From NCBI RefSeq assembly GCF_965223285.1, contig NZ_OZ244997.1, positions 1,674,001 through 1,738,000 on the forward strand: DNA of 64,000 nt, written 5' to 3'. The notes under the pieces were generated by a model. It had not been told where the DNA came from, did no database searches, and worked only from the letters and a program-made list of their open reading frames with translations. Positions 61,108-64,000 of the stretch are shown in pieces; the stretch's first letter is position 1, and each line of letters starts with the position of its first letter. This DNA is from Leptofilum sp965223285. GTDB lineage: Bacteria > Chloroflexota > Anaerolineae > Promineifilales > Promineifilaceae. A program made the position numbers and the translations under genes.

Positions 61108-61464
61108 TTAGTACCGACCAACCGAGGGATCGACAGCAATGGCGTAAGCCTCAATTCCGCCATCCATGTTGAACACATTTGTCCAGCCTTGCTGCCGCAG
61201 CCAGGCTGTTACCTGTGCGCTGCGATTGCCATGATGGCACATCACCACAATTTCGGCTTCTTTGTCAGCCAGCACTGATTCTGGCAGAGCCTCGGGACCT
61301 TGTCGAGCCAATTTACTCAAGGGCGTGGTGAGTACCCCGCTGCCTAAATTTGCGTAAAGCAGTTCGTTTGGCTCGCGCACATCCAGCAGAATGAACGTGT
61401 CGCCGTTTTCACGCTTCTGAGCCACTTCTTGTACAGAGAAGCCAGGGACACCGTAAGGATTCAT
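61108..61464 (-). CDS. rhodanese-like sulfurtransferase
   Basis: 118 residues, single rhodanese domain. Seen: FILLDVREPNEL, and the active-site loop VMCHHGNRSAQVTAWLRQQG with the catalytic Cys. Single-domain rhodaneses carry sulfur in persulfide relay or cyanide detoxification. ATG 61464 has AGGAA at a good distance; longer frames have no ribosome-binding site. It lies downstream of the DUF423 gene on the same strand. Confidence 0.93.
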   Translation of the reverse strand: MNPYGVPGFSVQEVAQKRENGDTFILLDVREPNELLYANLGSGVLTTPLSKLARQGPEALPESVLADKEAEIVVMCHHGNRSAQVTAWLRQQGWTNVFNMDGGIEAYAIAVDPSVGRY

Positions 61465-61545
61465 GTTTGTTCCTTTTTTGAGTTTGCGAGTGTGCAAGTG
61501 GTCAAGTTTGCAGATTTTTTGGAAGTAGGCTCGTATCACTTAAGT

Positions 61546-61920
61546 TTATGAACGCCAGGCAGCGAGCAGCAAGCATCCCCAGCCGGCGATGAAGGCGACG
61601 CCGCCAATGGGCGTAATTGCACCCAGCCAGCTCTGCCGCGTAAAGACAAGCAGATAAAGACTGCCAGAAAAAACAACAATGCCAATTACAAATAGATAAC
61701 CAGCCCAGGTCGTCAAGCTAACTGGGTACTTATCGGCAAGCCAGGCAGCGGCAAAAAGGCCAAGGGCGTGGTAAACATGGTAGCGCACGGCCGTTTCATA
61801 ATTCCCAGCCAGATTCGGAAACTTCTCAAAATAGCTACTGAGTCCGTGTGCGCCAAAGGCGCCAGCCCCAACCGCCAGCATCATGAACAGTGAGCCTAAA
61901 ATCACAAAAATCTTACTCAT
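61546..61920 (-). CDS. DUF423 (YgdD/TMEM256-like) membrane protein
   Basis: 124 residues, four membrane helices. Seen: GAGAFGAHGL near the N-terminus and RYHVYHALGLFAAAWL, GAITPIGGVAFIAGWGCLLL, the DUF423 pattern. The function is unknown. ATG 61920 lies inside the end of the upstream EAD gene (8-base overlap), with AGGAAGAAGAGA as ribosome-binding site, so the two are translationally coupled. Confidence 0.93.
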   Translation of the reverse strand: MSKIFVILGSLFMMLAVGAGAFGAHGLSSYFEKFPNLAGNYETAVRYHVYHALGLFAAAWLADKYPVSLTTWAGYLFVIGIVVFSGSLYLLVFTRQSWLGAITPIGGVAFIAGWGCLLLAAWRS

Positions 61921-62278
61921 TCTCTTCTTCCTCGTTAATTTCGGTTTGCCAGCGCATGGTAGGTGGTTCTTCAATGGCGGGGCCTTCCCCTTGCGCTAGC
62001 CTGTCTAGCCAACTCAGCGGGTCTTCCGGTGCGGCCGTTTCGATGGCAATGTAGGCACTGTACGCTTCTTCCAGATGCGGCCGCTCCCGCACCACTTCTT
62101 GCACCAACTCTGGCAGACGGCCGTTTCGCTCCAACTTGCCAATGAGTAAACCAGCCTTGTCCCGCTGCGTCTTGCCACGAAGCTGGTCATAATCCACTCC
62201 TAACCGCCGACACAATGCCTGAATTTCTTCCAGGTTAAAAACGGTGAGGATATCTTCCCTTAACTGTTTTCGATCCAT
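61913..62278 (-). CDS. stand-alone effector-associated (Death-like) domain protein
   Basis: 121 residues. Residues 1-68 form a helical domain: DILTVFNLEEIQALCRRLGV, DYDQLRGKTQRDKAGLLI, LPELVQEVVRERPHL. The pattern FN-x-x-E-(I/L)-x-x-LC-x-x-L-x-(I/V)-D and later RP-x-L matches the inserted domain of the NACHT protein at 38423-41923. Such effector-associated/Death-like domains usually mediate protein-protein contact in conflict systems. The C-terminal 50 residues are acidic and low complexity (EINEEEENE), with no enzyme. The start is ATG 62278; the DUF423 gene overlaps its stop. It could serve as an adaptor. Confidence 0.8.
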   Translation of the reverse strand: MDRKQLREDILTVFNLEEIQALCRRLGVDYDQLRGKTQRDKAGLLIGKLERNGRLPELVQEVVRERPHLEEAYSAYIAIETAAPEDPLSWLDRLAQGEGPAIEEPPTMRWQTEINEEEENE

Positions 62279-62279
62279 T

Positions 62280-62340
62280 TTTTCCGTTATCGGTTATCCG
62301 TAATCCGTAAAGAAACGAATTACCGCTCACCGTTTACTGA
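62280..62340. repeat. TTATCGG/ATCCGTAA stuttered intergenic repeat
   Basis: CCGTTATCGGTTATCCGTAA and ATCCGTAA on the left; TTACCGCTCACCG, TTACTGATTACC on the right. An imperfect inverted repeat between the EAD gene and coaBC that overlaps the end of the latter. Confidence 0.45.
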
Positions 62341-63563
62341 TTACCATTTAAACTCCGGGCTACATGATGCACCAGACGCTCGGCAACGGCCGTTTTGCTT
62401 TGCATCGGCATCTCTTCCACTACGCCAGCAGAGCTGAGCAGCAGCACCTTGTTTGTATCCACCTCAAAACCTGCTCCCTGGTCGGTTACATCGTTGACGG
62501 CGATAAAGTTAAGCCCCTTGCGCAATAATTTGTCACGGCCGTATTCAAACGCATTTTGTGTTTCGGCCGCAAACCCCAGCACAATGCGTGGATAGCCACT
62601 TTTGTCCCGCTCTGCTTTCACCGCCGTCAAAATGTCTAGCGTCACTTCCAAACCGATAGCCCGCCCCCACTGCTCATCCGTCTTCTTGATTTTCTGGTCT
62701 GACTTTGTGTTGGGGCGAAAATCCGCTACCGCCGCCACCATGAAAAGGACATCTGCATCTTTAGACGCTTCCAGCACGGCATCCCCCATTTGCTCAGTTG
62801 TTTGCACAGGAACGGCCGTTGCCCCAAAAGGAATCGGCTCAACAATAGGGCCGTACACCACCGTCACGTCCGCCCCGGCATCTAGCGCAGCTTGGGCTAC
62901 TGCCAATCCCTGTTTGCCCGTGGAGCGATTGCTAATGAAGCGCACCGGGTCTAGCGGTTCCCGCGTGGGGCCAGTAGAAACCACCACCTTGCGCCCAGAC
63001 AGCGGGCCACCTTGTGCCACCGCTTGCCGAATGAAGCTGAGCAGTTCCGCTGGTTCCACCATGCGCCCCAACCCCGCTAGCCCAGAGGCCATACGCCCTG
63101 AGGCTGGGCCAGCAAACTGCACGCCGCGCTCACGCAGCATCGTCACATTTGCCTGCGTGGCGGGATGTTCATACATCCCCCCATCCATCGCCGGGGCAAT
63201 TAAAATCGGGCAGCGCGCCGCCATGGCCGTTACCGTCAGCAGGTTATCTGCCAGGCCCGCTGCCAATTTTGCCATGGTGTGGGCAGTTGCCGGGGCTATC
63301 ACAAAAAGATCGGCGTTCTCGCCCAGCCCTACGTGCTGCACATGGTCGTCCAGGCTCCACATATCGGTAAAAGACGGCCGTCCCGTGACCGAGCGAAAGG
63401 TCAGCGGTGTTACAAATTGCTGTGCTCCCTCCGTCAAAATCACGTCCACCTCAGCACCCGCCTGCGTCAGCTTCGAGGCCAAATCAACCGCTTTGTAGCC
63501 AGCAATCGATCCAGTCACGCCCAATAAAATACGTTTTCCCGTCAATAAACTAATTTTGCTCAT
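62334..63563 (-). CDS. coaBC: bifunctional phosphopantothenoylcysteine decarboxylase/synthetase, variant active site
   Basis: 409 residues. The N-terminal flavoprotein domain has LLGVTGSIAGYKAVDLASKL and APATAHTMAKLAAGLADNLL with the catalytic His. The C-terminal ligase domain follows from about residue 190 (STGPTREPLDPVRFISNRST). The PAMN motif is APAMDGGMY (Asn to Asp) and the expected ACG motif reads MASGLAGLGRM (Cys to Ser). Both positions are important in E. coli CoaBC, though lineage-wide variants may exist. It makes 4'-phosphopantetheine, a coenzyme A precursor. The start is ATG 63563. Confidence 0.93.
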   Translation of the reverse strand: MSKISLLTGKRILLGVTGSIAGYKAVDLASKLTQAGAEVDVILTEGAQQFVTPLTFRSVTGRPSFTDMWSLDDHVQHVGLGENADLFVIAPATAHTMAKLAAGLADNLLTVTAMAARCPILIAPAMDGGMYEHPATQANVTMLRERGVQFAGPASGRMASGLAGLGRMVEPAELLSFIRQAVAQGGPLSGRKVVVSTGPTREPLDPVRFISNRSTGKQGLAVAQAALDAGADVTVVYGPIVEPIPFGATAVPVQTTEQMGDAVLEASKDADVLFMVAAVADFRPNTKSDQKIKKTDEQWGRAIGLEVTLDILTAVKAERDKSGYPRIVLGFAAETQNAFEYGRDKLLRKGLNFIAVNDVTDQGAGFEVDTNKVLLLSSAGVVEEMPMQSKTAVAERLVHHVARSLNGNQ

Positions 63564-63668
63564 AAACCTAGTTTAACCAGAAACCAAAAAACGCAAAATT
63601 ATCTTCCATCTATGAGGTTTGTTTATGATACGCATTACTTTTGACAATCATATGCCATAAATTTTTGT

Positions 63669-63674
63669 TATAAT
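63669..63674 (+). promoter_or_regulatory. -10 box (TATAAT) ahead of pckA
   Basis: A perfect TATAAT. A perfect TTGACA at 63641-63646 lies 22 bases upstream, too far for a simple sigma-70 site. A start near 63681 would leave a leader of about 205 bases. The 63564-63884 gap holds no trusted gene. Confidence 0.4.
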
Positions 63675-63884
63675 GGCAACGGTAAATCTGGCAACAATAA
63701 TCCCTTGCAACCTTGAGCCGAGCCAGAAACCCCTTTTCCCACAACAATGATAATCTGTTCCTAGAAGTTATTTATTGTTGTAACCAGCACGTCTTTTTCT
63801 TTTACAATCATTTGTTGGTCCTTCGCGCAGGGGCAGACAATCCGATTTTACCTACAAACCTTTTACAAGAAATGGAGGTTCCTC

Positions 63885-64000
63885 TTGACGAACAATATTA
63901 ACCTTAAGCAATATGGTATTGAAGTAACCAACATCGTGCGCAATGCAGTCCCCGCCGCCCTTTACAAAGAGGCGATATTGAACGAAGCTGAAGCCGCAGT
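63885..64000 (+). CDS. pckA: phosphoenolpyruvate carboxykinase (ATP), N-terminal part only
   Basis: 38 codons to the edge of the window. The start is TTG 63885 with TGGAGG at 63873-63878. The residues NLKQYGIEV, NIVRNAVPAALYKEAI, LNEAEAAV match the N-terminus of ATP-type PEP carboxykinase (compare NL-PVAALYEEAL). It would convert oxaloacetate to PEP in gluconeogenesis. The active site is beyond the window, so the call rests on this short stretch only. Confidence 0.65.
   Translation, partial: MTNNINLKQYGIEVTNIVRNAVPAALYKEAILNEAEAA

Larger units (their letters stand above)
556..63381. repeat. highly iterated palindrome ACGGCCGT, about 95 exact copies
   Basis: The first copy is at 556-563 and the last at 63374-63381. 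Copies lie inside genes in all reading frames and in gaps, often as AACGGCCGTT. Chance expectation is about one in 64 kb. The largest gap is 38355-43252. The count was made by eye and may be off by a few. Confidence 0.9.

Noticed and set aside
63641..63674. TTGACA-TATAAT promoter for pckA
   Set aside because: The 22-base spacing is too long; only the -10 box is kept.
63713..63901. 62-residue + strand frame before pckA
   Set aside because: It overlaps the pckA start in another frame, contains many rare-looking residues and has no ribosome-binding site.
1..64000. CRISPR array, tRNA or rRNA genes, insertion sequences with transposase
   Set aside because: No regular direct repeats with spacers, no tRNA arms with CCA or known rRNA segments and no transposase frame were seen.

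Overview
The window reads as chromosomal DNA of an uncultured-type bacterium, most likely Chloroflexota (Anaerolineae/Caldilineae-like). That placement is an inference from a MalT-type LuxR regulator, a 'putative sensor' membrane domain, a small ribosomal S1 protein with an acidic tail, and effector-associated (Death-like) domains. No rRNA or tRNA gene and no CRISPR array was seen. The strongest global signature is a highly iterated palindrome, ACGGCCGT, about 95 exact copies by hand count where about one is expected by chance. It lies inside genes in all three reading frames (read as Thr-Ala-Val, Asn-Gly-Arg or Arg-Pro) and between genes. The longest stretch without an exact copy, about 4.9 kb, contains one AT-rich membrane NACHT gene, which looks foreign.

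Layout. 1-5.9 kb (+): the end of a PAS histidine kinase, a response regulator, an alpha/beta hydrolase lacking its nucleophile serine, a large M23/SH3/glycosidase-like protein, a zinc-ribbon membrane peptide and a fumarylacetoacetate hydrolase family enzyme. 5.9-14.5 kb (-): a CPBP protease, then an accessory island (GNAT, serine hydrolase, small conserved protein, MalT-like regulator, second GNAT, S41 protease) whose three transcription units each follow a copy of the same 22-bp element. 14.6-18.1 kb (-): a MacB/FtsX-type ABC exporter. 18.1-20.3 kb (+): a candidate structured RNA with its own promoter and terminator, then an S1-domain protein and infA. 20.3-26.1 kb (-): hrcA-grpE-dnaK-dnaJ-prmA behind a perfect CIRCE operator. 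26.2-31.1 kb: a sugar transferase (-), then an S41/PDZ protease, a membrane protein and a double-SDR fusion (+). 31.3-36.9 kb (-): recN, a TPR/zinc-finger membrane protein, nadK and hisS, with an attenuator-like hairpin before hisS. 36.9-38.4 kb: sensor-domain protein, YwbE, AhpD-like protein.

38.4-42 kb (-) is the NACHT gene. 42.1-50.5 kb (-) is a beta-oxidation and folate block: folK, a TetR regulator, folP, two acyl-CoA dehydrogenases, fadN and fadA. 50.7-57.4 kb is a surface block: LysM/M23 peptidase, DUF4956, VTC polyphosphate polymerase-like protein, a large membrane protein and a convergent CotH-kinase protein. 57.4-63.6 kb (-) holds an alpha/beta hydrolase, prs, aat, an HMG-CoA lyase-like gene, a rhodanese, a DUF423 protein, a stand-alone Death-like/EAD protein and coaBC. 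The window ends in the first codons of an ATP-type PEP carboxykinase (+).

Most interesting points: the ACGGCCGT palindrome and its absence from the NACHT gene; an effector-associated domain apparently inserted inside the NACHT NTPase core, with a related stand-alone domain 20 kb away; a putative local regulon marked by a repeated CCCC-N4-GGGG element around a MalT-like regulator; and a promoter-hairpins-terminator unit ahead of the S1 gene. Functions are read from motifs by eye; no database search was possible.
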